DNA of 64,000 bases from Phanerochaete sordida. Taxonomy: Eukaryota; Basidiomycota; Agaricomycetes; Polyporales; Phanerochaetaceae. Below are positions 35,844 through 46,565 of this stretch, one piece after another. Location of the stretch: positions 682,001 to 746,000 of the forward strand of contig BPQB01000007.1 in NCBI GenBank assembly GCA_019973155.2, read 5' to 3'. The translations under genes were made by a program, and so were the position numbers. The notes below the pieces were generated by a model. That model had not been told where the DNA came from. It ran no database searches and saw nothing but the letters and a program-made list of their open reading frames with translations. Numbering within the stretch: position 1 is the first letter of the stretch; every line of letters starts with the position of its first letter.

Positions 35844-37813
35844 TCACAGCCGCGCCTGCGCCAAGACGAACTGCGAACTCTTGCGCGACTTGACCTTGTC
35901 CACGTCCGCCATGGTAATAGGCCGGCACTCGCACGCGTGGTTGTAGCCAAGCCTGCTCAGGGTTCAGGAGGCGGTACACGCCACGGCGAACTGCGCGACG
36001 CACCTGTCTCGGCCGTCTGGGCGGCCAGGCTTGAAGAACTCGGGCCTGCGGAGCAGCGAACACACGACGGCGCCACCCAGGCCGATATTCTGCACGAGCC
36101 CGTACTTGCCGCGCGCGTCAGGCACGTCGAAGAGCCCTGGGGCCTGCATGGGGCCAGCCCCTGGGGAACACCGTTTAGCAGAGCCATTAATCAGGGGGAA
36201 CCAGCGCGCTCTCACATTCCCGTAGCTGCACTGCAGATCGTGCCGGCAGAAGTCAGCGATGGAGACATGGGACCGTGGCGTATGGAGACGTACTCATGAT
36301 GTAGAAGTGCATCCCCAGGCCCGTCGCGCCGAGCGGGTGTCCCTTGGCCTCGAGCCCGCCGCTCGGGTTCACCACATACTTGCCGCCGTACTGTTCTGCC
36401 GTGTCAGCACCCCACCGCCCCAAGACGCCGCAGCACGCACGGTGTTGTCGCCGCGATCCACCATCTTGTGCGCCTCGCCCTTCTTGCAGAGGCCAAGAGC
36501 CTCGTACGTGATGAGCTGCGCACGGCATGAGCCTCCACTCCGCCCACGTCAACAGCACCCACGCACCTCGTTCGCGGAGAAACAGTCGTGGAGCTCGACG
36601 ACGCCGACCTGATCCCGTCCGGCACCAGGCGCGAAGCCGGCGTCGGCAAAGACCTTGTCGGCGCACGCCTTCGTCATGCCGTAGCCAACGACGTTCATCG
36701 CGCTGCGGCTCTCGAACGCCGTCACGTCGTCCGTCGTCAGAGCTGAGGCAATGACCTCGATGGCCTGGTTCTCGAGGCCGTGGGCGTGCACGAAGTCCTC
36801 CGAGGCGAGGATGCAGCAAGCAGCACCGTCCTGAGGTGTAGATTTATGAGCTAGAGACAGAGGGCGAAGGGAGGGACGTACGGAAGTCGGGCTGCACATA
36901 AACTTCGTGAGTTGCTTGTTGATCTTCGGAGCCTTCAGCACCTGTTCGACACTCCAGCCGTCGCGGAACTGCGAGTACGGGTTGTTCACGGAATGCTTGT
37001 GGTTCTTCGATGCTAGAAACACGGTCAGCATCACCGAGCGACGTGCCTCACGCCGCTACTCACCGATCTTGGCCAAGTGCTCGATACTCGCGCCATACTT
37101 GTCGATGTACTCCTGGCCCGCGTTCGCAAACATGCGCGGCGCGCCAGGACCGTGGTTCTCTCCGGTGCTGATGTTCTCTTCAGCCTCTAGGGTAGCGAGG
37201 TTGAGGATCTCGCCGGGCGAGCGGCGGTCGGGGAAGTTGCCCTTGAGGCTGCCGGGGCGCATGCGCTCGAAGCCGAGCGCGAGCGCGCACTCCACGAGGC
37301 CCGCCTTGACGAGGTTGTTCGCGTTGTACATCGCGGTGCTGCCCGTCGAGCAGTTGTTGTTCACGTTCGTGATGGGAATGCCCGTCAGCCCGAGGTTGTA
37401 CAGGGCGCGCTGCGCGGTGACATGAGCCGGCACGCGGGGAAGCTATTGGCTGGAATGCGCACCTGGCCCGACGTGGAGTCGCCATAGCAGTAGCCCACGT
37501 ACGCGGCTTCGACGTCGTCGTAGGTGATGCCTGCGTGGAGGTCAGGCCTGCCGCAGCGCACGCGACAATGGGGTCACACGCACCCGCATCGAGCAAGGCC
37601 TTTGTGGCGGCTTCAAGGCCCATCTATGAGGCAGATTCTTTGAATACGGGACTCGCGAACCAGAGCAATGGGACGCACGTCTTCGACCTCCCGCTGTCCT
37701 CTCGGCTGCACACACATGAGGCTGAGTATAACACCAGGGATTGCAGGGCACACCTTGATGAACGCGGTGCATCCTGCACCAATTATGAACGTCCTGCGAC
37801 CGCGAGCTGGCAT
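35844..37813 (-). CDS. Peroxisomal SCP2-type thiolase (sterol carrier protein x thiolase)
   Basis: About nine exons. Reading from 37813: MPARGRRTFIIGAGCTAFIK, then MGLEAATKALLDAG, a segment ending YGDSTSGQ, and ITNVNNNCSTGSTAMYN with the acyl-accepting Cys. Further on are VVELHDCFSANE and GGLEAKGHPLGATGLG, which carry the catalytic Cys/His of thiolases. The C-terminus reads FVLAQARL and stops; ARL fits the peroxisomal PTS1 consensus. The SCP2-thiolase family cleaves 3-oxoacyl-CoAs, preferentially branched ones, in peroxisomal beta-oxidation. The separate C-terminal lipid-transfer (SCP2) domain of animal SCPx is absent, as usual in fungi. The N-terminus is about ten residues shorter than many homologues between FIK and GLEAA. 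It diverges from LIP2 at 212 bp. Confidence 0.9.
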
Positions 37814-38025
37814 GGTGGTGGTAACAAACCAAGGGAGTGGTTACGCATCACGGCAGCCCTGGGTATATAAGCTCAAACGGGAGAGAGGGTCGAGGATTGT
37901 GATTTCCCGGCTTCGGGGAGAGCGGGTTCAGACTTGGGCGTCATTCGGTCACTCAGCTTGACGCGTCGGCGTGACGGCGGCCCACATTTCAGTCTCGCTC
38001 CCCTACCACCACCACGCCCGGAAGG
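37814..38025. promoter_or_regulatory. Short divergent promoter with TATATAA
   Basis: Only 212 bp separate the starts of the thiolase and LIP2. TATATAA at 37864-37870 is symmetrical enough to be read in either direction; it is about 155 nt from the LIP2 start and 50 nt from the thiolase start. Confidence 0.45.
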
Positions 38026-38832
38026 ATGTCTGTACTGCCGCCAATCTACTACCACCGTTTCCGCTTGCCATTGCCCTACGTCCGCACGCTCGCGCTGCAG
38101 GAGCAGCTCCAAAACCTCCAGAAGCAGCGGCGGAAAGAGGACGGCTCACACAAGGACCTGCTCCTCCTGCTCGAGCACCGCCCGGTCTACACCGCCGGGC
38201 GCCGCCAGCGCGCAGGCGACGCCGCGGTGCGCGCCGACGAGGCGCGCCTCACGCGCATCGGCGCGGACTTCGTGCCGACGCAGCGCGGCGGGCAGTACAC
38301 CTTCCACGGGCCCGGGCAGCTCGTCGGCTACCCGCTGCTCGACCTCGGGCGCACGCGCCCGCCGACGGGCATCCGCGCCTACATCTGCGCGATGCAGCGC
38401 GCGCTCCGGCGGCACCTCGAGCGGGCGCACGGCCTGCCGAGCCTGGGCGCGGGCGAGACGGGCGTGTTCCTCGACGCGCACACGAAGATCGCGAGCATCG
38501 GCGTGCAGGTCCGGCATCGCCTGACCATGCACGGCTTCTCCCTCAACATTACGCGCGAGCCGCTCAAGTGGTTCGACCAGGTCGTCGCCTGCGGGCTCGA
38601 GGACGTCAAGGCGGCGTGCATCGCGGGCCGCTCGCTGACGCAAAGCCCGGATGCCGTCACCGTAGACGGCGAAATTGCGGGCTTGGTGCGCGAGCTTGGC
38701 GTCAACTTCGAGCGCGACATGGCTCCACTGGACTTGAAGGAGGAGCCGGAGATTGCTCAGATGATTGAGGAGGTGGAAGAGGAGGCTAGGAAGGCAGGGG
38801 ATTGGCCTCGAGAACCTTTGGCGCAGGCGTAG
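38026..38832 (+). CDS. LIP2: Lipoate octanoyltransferase, LipB/Lip2 family
   Basis: Single exon of 268 codons. Starts MSVLPPIYYHRFRLPLPY. It has the family core LLLLEHRPVYTAGRR, then RGGQYTFHGPGQLVGYPLLDL, GETGVFLDAHTKIASIGVQV and HGFSLNI, and the catalytic-site region VACGLEDVKAACI. The Cys of that last motif and the Lys of TKIASIG form the known Cys/Lys dyad. The enzyme transfers octanoate from the acyl-carrier protein to lipoyl domains (glycine cleavage H protein, then E2 subunits) in mitochondria. A classic targeting presequence is not obvious at the N-terminus, though it is short and basic. The tail after residue 245 is charged and probably disordered. The lack of introns stands out among intron-rich neighbours. 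Confidence 0.93.
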   Translation: MSVLPPIYYHRFRLPLPYVRTLALQEQLQNLQKQRRKEDGSHKDLLLLLEHRPVYTAGRRQRAGDAAVRADEARLTRIGADFVPTQRGGQYTFHGPGQLVGYPLLDLGRTRPPTGIRAYICAMQRALRRHLERAHGLPSLGAGETGVFLDAHTKIASIGVQVRHRLTMHGFSLNITREPLKWFDQVVACGLEDVKAACIAGRSLTQSPDAVTVDGEIAGLVRELGVNFERDMAPLDLKEEPEIAQMIEEVEEEARKAGDWPREPLAQA

Positions 38833-39424
38833 CACTGTCCAGCGTGTATGCTACCTTGGCGTACGTGTGCGGTCATAGCAGCTATAGACTAATATACACC
38901 TCGATTTTCCAGGCTATGAGCACATTTGTGTCTTCAAAGCAAGCATGTGACGGCGCCGCATTCTCCCCGTGCGCTTTGCTTCAAGTTTTACGCCCTCCGT
39001 TGGAGGCTGCATCCATTATCCTCAGCTTGCGGATCTTGCACACCGCGGATTGTGCATGCAGCCTCCTCCAGAGCTTCCGCATAAAAAACAGCAACCGGTG
39101 CGTACAAAGAGGAGGACTCGGCGCCACATCCCAAATCGGGACTCGACCCGTAAGGCGTTTCTCGATGGGAACCCTCTGGGCTGACAGCCTTTGCCCGCGC
39201 CGACGTCACTGCGCTGTTGCAGGTACTGCAGTGTGACGTCGAGAGGCTCTACGAGCCCCTGCCCAAGAGGCTGACCGTCCTCTTTGGATGATTCCGAAAC
39301 CCAATTTCCGAAGCCTATAATAACGGCTGGCAGCTCGAGGACGGGCATCCACCCTCCTTTCCTCCTTACGCCCATCTTCCCCCTCTCCTTCTCTACCCTG
39401 CCCGCTGGTCCGGCATGGCTCCCG

Positions 39425-39904
39425 CAAGACGTCAAGTGGAAGACAGAAAACGCGCGGTGCAGTGTCAAGAATGGGTCTTCAAGAACGTGGGCGAAGAGTC
39501 AAGACGGGTCCTCAAGCACGACGCCTTCAGCTCCGGTGGCGCGGAGCGGTCGGCGAGGTGATACGTTTCTGTTCGCCGGCTGTCTGAGCGCGGTTCTCAT
39601 GTATCGCCTTCCGCTCTTCACCGTCTTGCTCTAGACTCTCGACACCGATGTGTACAAGACATCAAGTGCAAGACGACGACCGCGCAGTGCAGTGTCAAGA
39701 ATGGGTCTTCAAGAACGCGGGCGAAGAGTCAAGACGGGACCTCAAGCACGACGCCTTCAGCTCCGGTGGCGCGGAGCGGTCGGCGAGGTGACACGTTTCT
39801 GTTCACCGGCTGTCTGAGCGCGGCTCTCATGTACTGCCTTCCGCCTCTCACCGTCTTCCATCCAAGGCTCGCCCAGCACAGACGCTCTCGCAAGACATCG
39901 CACG
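39425..39904. repeat. Two-copy direct repeat, 240-bp unit
   Basis: Sequence starting with CAAGACGTCAAGTGGAAGAC recurs 240 bp downstream with about 90% identity over roughly 200 bp; for example AGTGTCAAGAATGGGTCTTC is found at both 39461 and 39701. A short third start (CAAGACATCGCACGTGAC) appears at about 39891. Frames inside the units are not conserved as protein, so the repeat looks noncoding. Confidence 0.85.
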
Positions 39905-40553
39905 TGACCAGGAGGAGGGGCCAGGGGGTGTCAGCCGTCGGACGCTGCTTGAGGCCTGGCCAGCCGACGACGGCAGCTCTCGACGAGGGTCAAGAGTATC
40001 GTCTTGTCGCCGTCCCCTTGTGCACGCTGCTCACACAGTTTCCCACAGTTTCCACTCCGCCAGGATTCAAGACCTCCTCGTGCGCCGTTTTCCGCTCTCC
40101 GCTCGAACACCTCTGCGTTGACCGTCCCCACAGCGTTATTATAGGCACGACTGTCGCTCGGCTCGCTACTCGACACCTCCTGGACTAGTCGGAAAGCGGG
40201 GCTTGAGGGTTGATCTCCGACGACGGCCTGCCTGCTCTCGACTCATGGTTTGCCCCGTCTTCTCGCTTTCTCGGCATGTCAGCTTGCTCCCATGTACACC
40301 GTTGTGTGCCGCTGACTCTCACAGCTCCTGGCGCGCTGCATTCGACTACATGTCAGCCTCTTGGTGCGTGCTGTGGCTATCCTTACTGTGTCATATCGCT
40401 CACGCTCTTATATCTAGCTCGCCATCGACAATTAGTTCGTGCTTGCCCTTTGGCACGCATTCCATCCTTCCCCAAACCTCACGCTGATTTCCTCCTCACA
40501 GATCTGTTCGGGATACGTGGTGCGCTGGGCGTAGGTGGTGTCGGGGGTGCGGT

Positions 40554-40596
40554 GTGGCTGCAAGGCGAGGTCTGGCCAGCCCCGTCTTGCAGCCAC
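40554..40596. repeat. Hairpin-forming repeat, copy 1
   Basis: GTGGCTGCAAG and its exact complement CTTGCAGCCAC flank a 21-base loop. The whole segment, including most of the loop, recurs at 41085-41127. Confidence 0.8.
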
Positions 40597-41084
40597 ATCC
40601 ACTCTCGGCACCGGAGGGGGGGGGGACGCGGCGAGGAGAGCTGAGGTGAGTATACTCCTCTTATGCTCGTACGACCTAGCTAACCCTAAGGCAGGGTCGT
40701 GCGCGGGGGTTGGGTGGAATGTCGGTCGAGACGTCCGGTCGCAGGCATCACTCTCAACCGTTTGTCGTCAACTTCTTAGCCCGGTTGTGCGCGCTGACGC
40801 CTTGCCATCGCAGAAGACGTATCCGCGAGATACTCCGCGCGCACACGCCCCGTAGCTCCCATCGCCGTCGGACACGGTCTACCCCACTCAAGTGCCAACT
40901 GTTATGCCGCGGAGAAGGTACGAGCATCTCTCAGTGTTATGTTAATTCGACGCTGATCAAGAGCCGACAGATAGATGCTTTGCGGATTTCCCATGTTCCC
41001 TGGATTCTTTCTCGATTCTCGCTTTGCATGTCAGTGGTAGCACGCTTTGTGTTTTGTAACGGAAGGGTAGCGCGGGGTCGTGGC

Positions 41085-41127
41085 GTGGCTGCAAGGCGAA
41101 GTCTGGCCAGCTTCGTCTTGCAGCCAC
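41085..41127. repeat. Hairpin-forming repeat, copy 2
   Basis: Same 11-bp inverted arms and a closely similar loop as copy 1. Flanks differ more strongly, so the conserved unit is about 50 bp. Confidence 0.8.
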
Positions 41128-41391
41128 ATCCCGCTCTCGCGTGCGGTGAGGGAGGAGGTGGAGCAGAAGGGCCTCTGCGCTATATTTGTGTCCGTGTCGC
41201 GTTCTCTTCGGGCGCCTATTGTGTGCCTGGTCCTTGTGGCGCGCTGCCGGCCATGTGGCTTTGGAGTCTCCCGCCGCTGTCGATGATCCTCTTCTTCTCT
41301 TTCTTCTTCCCCGTCATCCATGCTCCCCGTTTCTTGGATACCCTCGCACATTACTAGCTTGTAGACTACCTAGACCAGCACTGACGACATC

Positions 41392-42771
41392 ATGACCACG
41401 AACAAAGCTTCTCCGCATCCCGACCATCTCGCCCTCCACCCCCACCCATCCAAACTCGCCCGCCCGCTGCCCTTCTTCCACCCCACTCATGCCCTCCTCG
41501 TCTCTCCAGACGCCGCGCAGATGGACGAGCCCACAGACGCGACCCACTGGTCCTCACGCGCCTCTCGCAAGAACCGCTACACGCCCAAGCAGGTCCCGCT
41601 GCAACGCCTGCCCTCCGACCCGGAGAAGTACGCGCACCCCCACTCCGTCGTCCTCGCGCAGAAACGCGTGCGGCACCCGCAAGCGCGCCTGAAGGTGCAC
41701 CTCGCGTGGGACGTCTCGTTCTGGGTCGCGGTCGCGTTCGTGCTCGGCTCCGCCGCCTGGGTGCGCCCTGGTCTCTCTCTGCTCCTCCACTCCTTTTCTG
41801 ACGGGGACAGCTAGATATGCAACGGCCATTTATTGTACACGCCGCTCTCGCCGACGCCGTCGCCGCCGCACGCGAACGCCGCCGCGTGGCTCGCCTTCGT
41901 CGGCGGGACGGCCTTCGAGGTCGGTGCGTACCTCATGTACGTCGAGAGCCTGCCCGCAAACACGGGGCACGCTGAGCTCTACGATGAGTTCCGCGCGCAC
42001 CTCGCGAAGCTGAGCGGCAAGGTGGCGAAGCACGTGGCGAGCCGAGAAAGTGACGAGGACAGCGCAGCCGGGAAAGCAAGGCCGAGGTTTCGTTGGATGT
42101 GAGTGCGCCCTGCACCGTGCGCGCGCACATGACGGACGTGGCACCACAGCGGCGCCGGCTCTCCGCGCGACATCGGCTTCCTCGCGTCGCTCATCCAGCT
42201 CTTCGCCGCGAGCGTGTTCTGGATCTCCACCGTGTACGCCCCCTCGCGCTTCACACGCCAACCCTAAACTCACGCCCGTGTCCAGCACGGGCCTCCCGAA
42301 TGTGATCCCGACGCTGGCGCAGAAGAACACGGCCGTGAGCGTCGTGCTCTTCTGGACGCCGCAGGTCGTCGGCGGCACCGGCTTCGTCGTCGCGTCGCTC
42401 CTGCTCATGCTCGAGGAGCAGAAGGCGTGGTGGAGGCTCGCGCCGCTGCGGCTCGGCTGGTGCGTCATTATTCCTTTGGCGTGCGACAATAAAAGAATAT
42501 CGACGATGTGCTGTCCAGGCAGGTCGCAGTGTGGAACCTCGTCGGCGCCGTCGGCTTCACGCTCTGCGGCGCGCTGGGGTACGCCGCTGCGGCGTCTTCT
42601 GGCGTGCGTCCTCTGCCTCAGCTACCGTGCCGAACACTACTGACACTCGTCGTGTAGGCTAACTACCAGAGTGTGCTCTCGACTTTCTGGGGAAGCTGGG
42701 CGTTCATGATCGGCAGCGTCATCCAGCTCTGGGAGACACTCTGGCGCGAGGACCCGGAGGCGAGTGGCTAG
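41392..42771 (+). CDS. Conserved fungal integral membrane protein
   Basis: Six exons. The first gives a cytosolic Pro/His-rich start (MTTNKASPHPDHLALHPHPS) and a conserved ATHWSSRASRKNRYTPKQ, ending in the first helix VSFWVAVAFVLGSAAW. Further helices are WLAFVGGTAFEVGAYLMYVE, FLASLIQLFAASVFWISTV, VVLFWTPQVVGGTGFVVAS, VWNLVGAVGFTLCGALGY and WAFMIGSVIQLWETLWRE at the C-terminus (stop at 42769-42771). The repeated pattern of a helix with G-[ST]-x-x-[FWY] followed by an acidic residue suggests internally related helix pairs. Function is unknown; similar proteins occur widely in ascomycetes and basidiomycetes. A small intron removes the segment around 41765-41820. A decayed copy of its last exon lies just downstream. 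Confidence 0.78.
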
Positions 42772-42849
42772 TGCTCGTGATATGGACTGTGTTATTTCTC
42801 GGGAGTGTATGATACAGTTGATACCCACAGCTATACACGACGTTGACAT

Positions 42850-42925
42850 GGGCGCTCAGGATCGAAAGCGTCATCCAGCTCCGGGAGACATTTTAGCGCG
42901 AGGATCCGGACGCAAGTGGCTAACG
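42850..42925 (+). pseudogene. Decayed duplicate of the last exon of the upstream membrane-protein gene
   Basis: The stretch matches 42698-42772 at most positions (shared TCATCCAGCT and GGGAGACA, then GCGCGAGGA). It carries in-frame stops (TTTTAG) and a lost final stop codon (GGCTAA for GGCTAG is shifted in context). Spacing between copies is about 152 bp. It sits between that gene and the 3' end of the NACHT gene. Confidence 0.75.
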
Positions 42926-42958
42926 CTGGTTACATAACAGCATGCATAGGTTCCGTAG

Positions 42959-45789
42959 CTACCACCAATACTTCAAGGAAAAATCATACCACAGCCGTCT
43001 CGTCCGCTCGTCCCGCTCGATATCTGCCTTCAGCTTCTCACACAGAGTCCGGTACGTCTCTATATCAATCGCATCGCTGCGCCACGATCTTACCCTGTCG
43101 CTGATGCCACGGGATCCGTGGTCCTTGACGGCATTGACGACGTATGTCCGTACGTCGTCCGCAGTGATCCTTGGCATGGGTTTGTCGGGCAAGTTGCGGA
43201 GGTGGTCCAGATACTGAACGGCGTAGGCGCAGAACTTTATGAACTCGTCGGCGAGGGAAGAGCCACGCGGTGGTGTCTGGGGCTCATCTTGGTGTCCTCT
43301 CGACTCCTCGTCCTGCAGCCCCAGCTTATTAGCACATGGACGTAGCGAACAATACCTGCCCGCGTACGGGAAATCAGATAGAAATCAATGACCACGTACC
43401 CCGAGCGAGGGCGGCCCAAATATCATGTCAAGCCAGGCCTTAAAATGTTCTTCGACTGTACTAGACGTCGTCGTCAGCCCCACGACGAACGCAACGGGCA
43501 ACTGAGCACTCCGGAGGAACTCCACCTCCAGCCTCTCCAGCTCCTCCGTGGGCGCCGCCCGGCTCAGGTGCGCATAGAAGCACGTGCTGACGTATCGCCC
43601 GTACAGCACGCCCTCGCCGCGCTCCTCGCGGCACGCCGCCAGCACGTCCGTCGCGTTCTCCAGCGCGAGCGCGCCGAGGCACACCGCCGCGAGGCCCGCG
43701 TGCCCCGCGCCGCGCTCGACGTGGTACAGCGCGTCGCTGCAGCGCGCGGCGTCGAGCAGGAACTCCGCGAACGTCGCGTGCAGCGGCGCGACGTGCCCCG
43801 CGGCGTCGACCGCGAGCGCCGCGCGCAGGCGCCCGAGCATCGCGCCGACGTCGCGCGGCGCCATGCCGAGCGGCACGGGCACCGCGCGCGCGAGCCGCGT
43901 CTGCACGGCCGCGCCCTGGCAGAGGTCGTGCCCGAGCGCCGCGAGCGTGCCGGGGGGCAGCGGGCGCTGCGCGAGCGCGACGAGGGTGAGGAGCGCGCGC
44001 AGGTGCGCGTGCAGGCGCGGCGCGTTCTGCAGCTGGGTGCGCGGGAAGGCGGCGCGGAGGATCTGGAGGTAGAGCGAGTCGAGGGGCGAGAGCTCTTCGC
44101 CTCTGGCGGACAACGCGAGGCGGAAGCCCTCCTCGGGGTAGTCGCTGTAGGTGTCGAGGACGTTCACGGCGATGCGGGCGAAGATGAAGACGCCGCCGGC
44201 ACGCTGGATGAGGTCCCGGAGGGGCCGTGGGTCGGCGCGGAGGAATTGGGCGTAGGTGCCTATCTTGGGCACCGTGTTCTGCAGGTAGAGGGCCACGTCG
44301 CCCCAGGAGGCGGAGGCGTCCCCCAGGTCCTGGTGATGGACGATGCCGGCAGCATCCCGCGACGTGATGACCAGCATGATATGGGGTTCTGGTCTCGACG
44401 CAGCGAAGACGTACAGCCAGGGCAAGGCACGGACGAGCGTGAAGAGGTACTTGAGCGACTCAGTCATGAGGTCGCTTTCTTGGCACTCGTCCAGTCCGTC
44501 AAGGACCAGTACCACCCGGGTGTCAGGCTTCAGAGATTTCGAGGCTGCTGTGAGGGGTTTGAGGAGCAGCTCTTCGAAAGCGTACTGTATCTGCTGCCGG
44601 TCACCCTGCTGAGTATATTTGCGGCAGGCAGCGGCGATTTGAACCTGAAAGGCGCGATGCGAAGCAAGCTGGCGTGCAATCGTTGAGAACAGCAGAAGGG
44701 CGGAGCCATTATCTCTGCCTCCACGGACGAAGAAGAAAGACGCGCCCAAGAGAGTGCCAGATATCTTGCCGTCAGAGAGGTGTTTGCACAATCTGTGGGC
44801 GATAGCCGACTTTCCGAGACCGGCGCCGCCACTGAGGAAGTAGAATCGCTCCAAGGGATTTCTTGCTAGACGACCCGCTGACCAAGAGGTCAGATCGCTG
44901 AAGAGATTCGTGCGTGTACCGTCCATGAAGCCGCTCTTGAGATGGTCTACGGCACGAAATCCAGCATCAGCCCAAGCCAGCTTGTCAATGGCCTTCTCTT
45001 GCTCTGTTATGATTCGGGTACGTGGCGTCAGAGCATGGGGACGCAAACTCCGTAATACTGCTCACCAGCTCCTTGAAGAAGATATTTGATCTCTTGAATT
45101 CCTCGATCAATAGCGAGCTGGCTCTTGAGCTATGAACACGAGTAAGCTATGTCTAATGTTGGGCGGATGCGATCGGTCTGACCTGAAACGCCTCGATGGC
45201 ACTAGCGAGCTCACTCTGCATGTCTTGCAAAATGCCTTCGTTTCGCGAGCCTTGGAAAACTTCCTTCACAAACCCTCTCACACCCCGTCGCTCCTGGAGA
45301 GATCCTACGCGCATCTTCAGCTCCCGGATCAACCTGCGATAGCATGAGCATTTTGACATAAGACTATTCGGGACGCGTTTACCTGGTCAACACTGCGATT
45401 GCTTCCTGCAGCTCTCGCGAATGCGCGATCTCGTCCATTGCCCTCATCGTCTGCTCCTCGTCTCCGCCATAGCTATTTGCGAATGTCTTCGCCCTGGCAG
45501 TAACCGACTCGATAAGGGCACCTAGGCTCTTGACCTTATTCTCAAAAGCGTTCCGTGACTCTTGGTTCGCGCGTGCCACCTGAATCGTGCTCAGCCATCC
45601 CTTCTCGTCAGATAATGAAGACGATCCGCTCACCTTCACACTGTCTACGATCACAGACAAAGCCTTCGGGATGAGACCCAGGCCGGGAACGGGAACAAGG
45701 TCGAGCCCGGTCTCAAGAACGTCGAGGACGGGGCTCGCAAAGTCCAGTGCGGTGTCTAGCATCTCGCCTCCGCGCATACGCGGAGCCAT
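42959..45789 (-). CDS. NACHT-domain STAND protein with HeLo/MLKL-like N-terminus
   Basis: Exons on the minus strand: 45789 to about 45383 (N-terminal domain), about 45335-45185, about 45130-45065, about 45010-43405 (NACHT and winged-helix part), and about 43350-42959. The N-terminal ~140 residues are helical, with LDLVPVPGLGLIPKALSVIV and helices rich in Glu and Lys, resembling the four-helix HeLo/MLKL-like executioner domains of fungal NLRs. A coiled segment follows, then GFMDGTRTNLFSDLTSW, the phosphate-binding loop GGAGLGKSAIAHRL and the Walker B VVLVLDGLDE of a NACHT ATPase. The C-terminal ~330 residues show no WD40, ankyrin or TPR repeats; the last exon contains DEFIKFCAYAVQYLDHL and ends LWYDFSLKYWW. 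Such proteins act as ligand-triggered NTPase switches, some in heterokaryon incompatibility. No sensor repeat array is visible, so the trigger is unknown. Confidence 0.82.
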
Positions 45790-46565
45790 GACTGGCGGTC
45801 CAAGGTCGCACGAAGGGGTGGGGGCTCAGAAGCAAGAGCGGGCGACCCGCTTGACAGGCAAACATGCTTCGGCCTCGTGAGTGAACGTTACTTCAAGGCA
45901 CGGAGGTCACGAAGATCTGGCACGCCTGCGCACAACGTGGGGGATACATAGAAGGGGCTGGCGACAAGCTGGCGACCTAGAGATTAATCAGTCGTGATTT
46001 TCTCGGCTTGATCGAGACACCTTGCCACGTAGCGCATTATCTGTGTCGCTTCGCGGAATAGCAGGGGGCCAGTACAGGCGGCAGCTGTCGATGCAACGCG
46101 TGCTTGTCGATTGGGCGGAGATGAATAGCAGCAACCGCACATGGAAAGCGAGGCAAGCTGCCTCGCGTATCCCACTCCTACAAGGGTCCAAGCAACGCCT
46201 TACCACGACCAATCTGCTGTCGATTAAAGAGTCAGACAGCTATACGATGAGTCTCAGCCACCTTCAAGCTTGAGTACTTGAGTCCCCGACACCCATTACG
46301 CCTGTGGCTAAATTAAAGCGCCGATTGAAATGAGACGCCACGAATTCGGGTCGGATGCACGCTCGCTACTCGTGCCTTGGTGTGACTGCACTGCGGCAGC
46401 ATACACGTGTTGACAGTGTGGCCCTTGCGTGAAACAAGTCACTGGTAATTCCTCGATATTGACTTTGACTGTCGCGAGATAAACCCAGCCGTCCTCTCTA
46501 CTCGGCCACTTCACTACCCACAGAGGATCTGCTGCTAACCTGCATCGATTGTCTTGACAAAAAGA
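45790..46565. promoter_or_regulatory. Divergent intergenic region of the NACHT and PARP-like genes
   Basis: 776 bp without a supported gene. AT-richer than the flanks from 46300 to 46640. It must contain both promoters. No clear TATA box or repeated operator was identified. Confidence 0.5.

Larger units (their letters stand above)
38833..41391. other. Noncoding 2.5-kb block with repeats
   Basis: No exon chain or recognisable domain was found on either strand. The block holds a 240-bp tandem duplication (about 39425-39904), two copies of a hairpin-bearing segment (40554-40596 and 41085-41127) and a G-run at 40617-40624. A CT-rich tract at 41280-41320 lies just upstream of the next gene. Confidence 0.6.

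Noticed and set aside
37971..38768. 265-aa frame overlapping LIP2
   Set aside because: Arg/Pro/His-rich alternative frame; the LIP2 frame has all octanoyltransferase motifs.
38833..41391. Idea of a degenerate LTR retrotransposon in the repeat-rich gap
   Set aside because: No reverse transcriptase, integrase or gag-like frames, no paired long terminal repeats with TG...CA ends; the 240-bp units are adjacent, not flanking.
43388..44686. 432-aa plus-strand frame opposite the NACHT gene
   Set aside because: Shadow frame; the minus strand contains Walker A and B motifs in the expected spacing.
43385..45046. Starting the NACHT gene at the ATG at 45046
   Set aside because: Upstream exons to 45789 splice in phase and supply the N-terminal helical domain expected for the family; the codon at 45046 lies in an intron.
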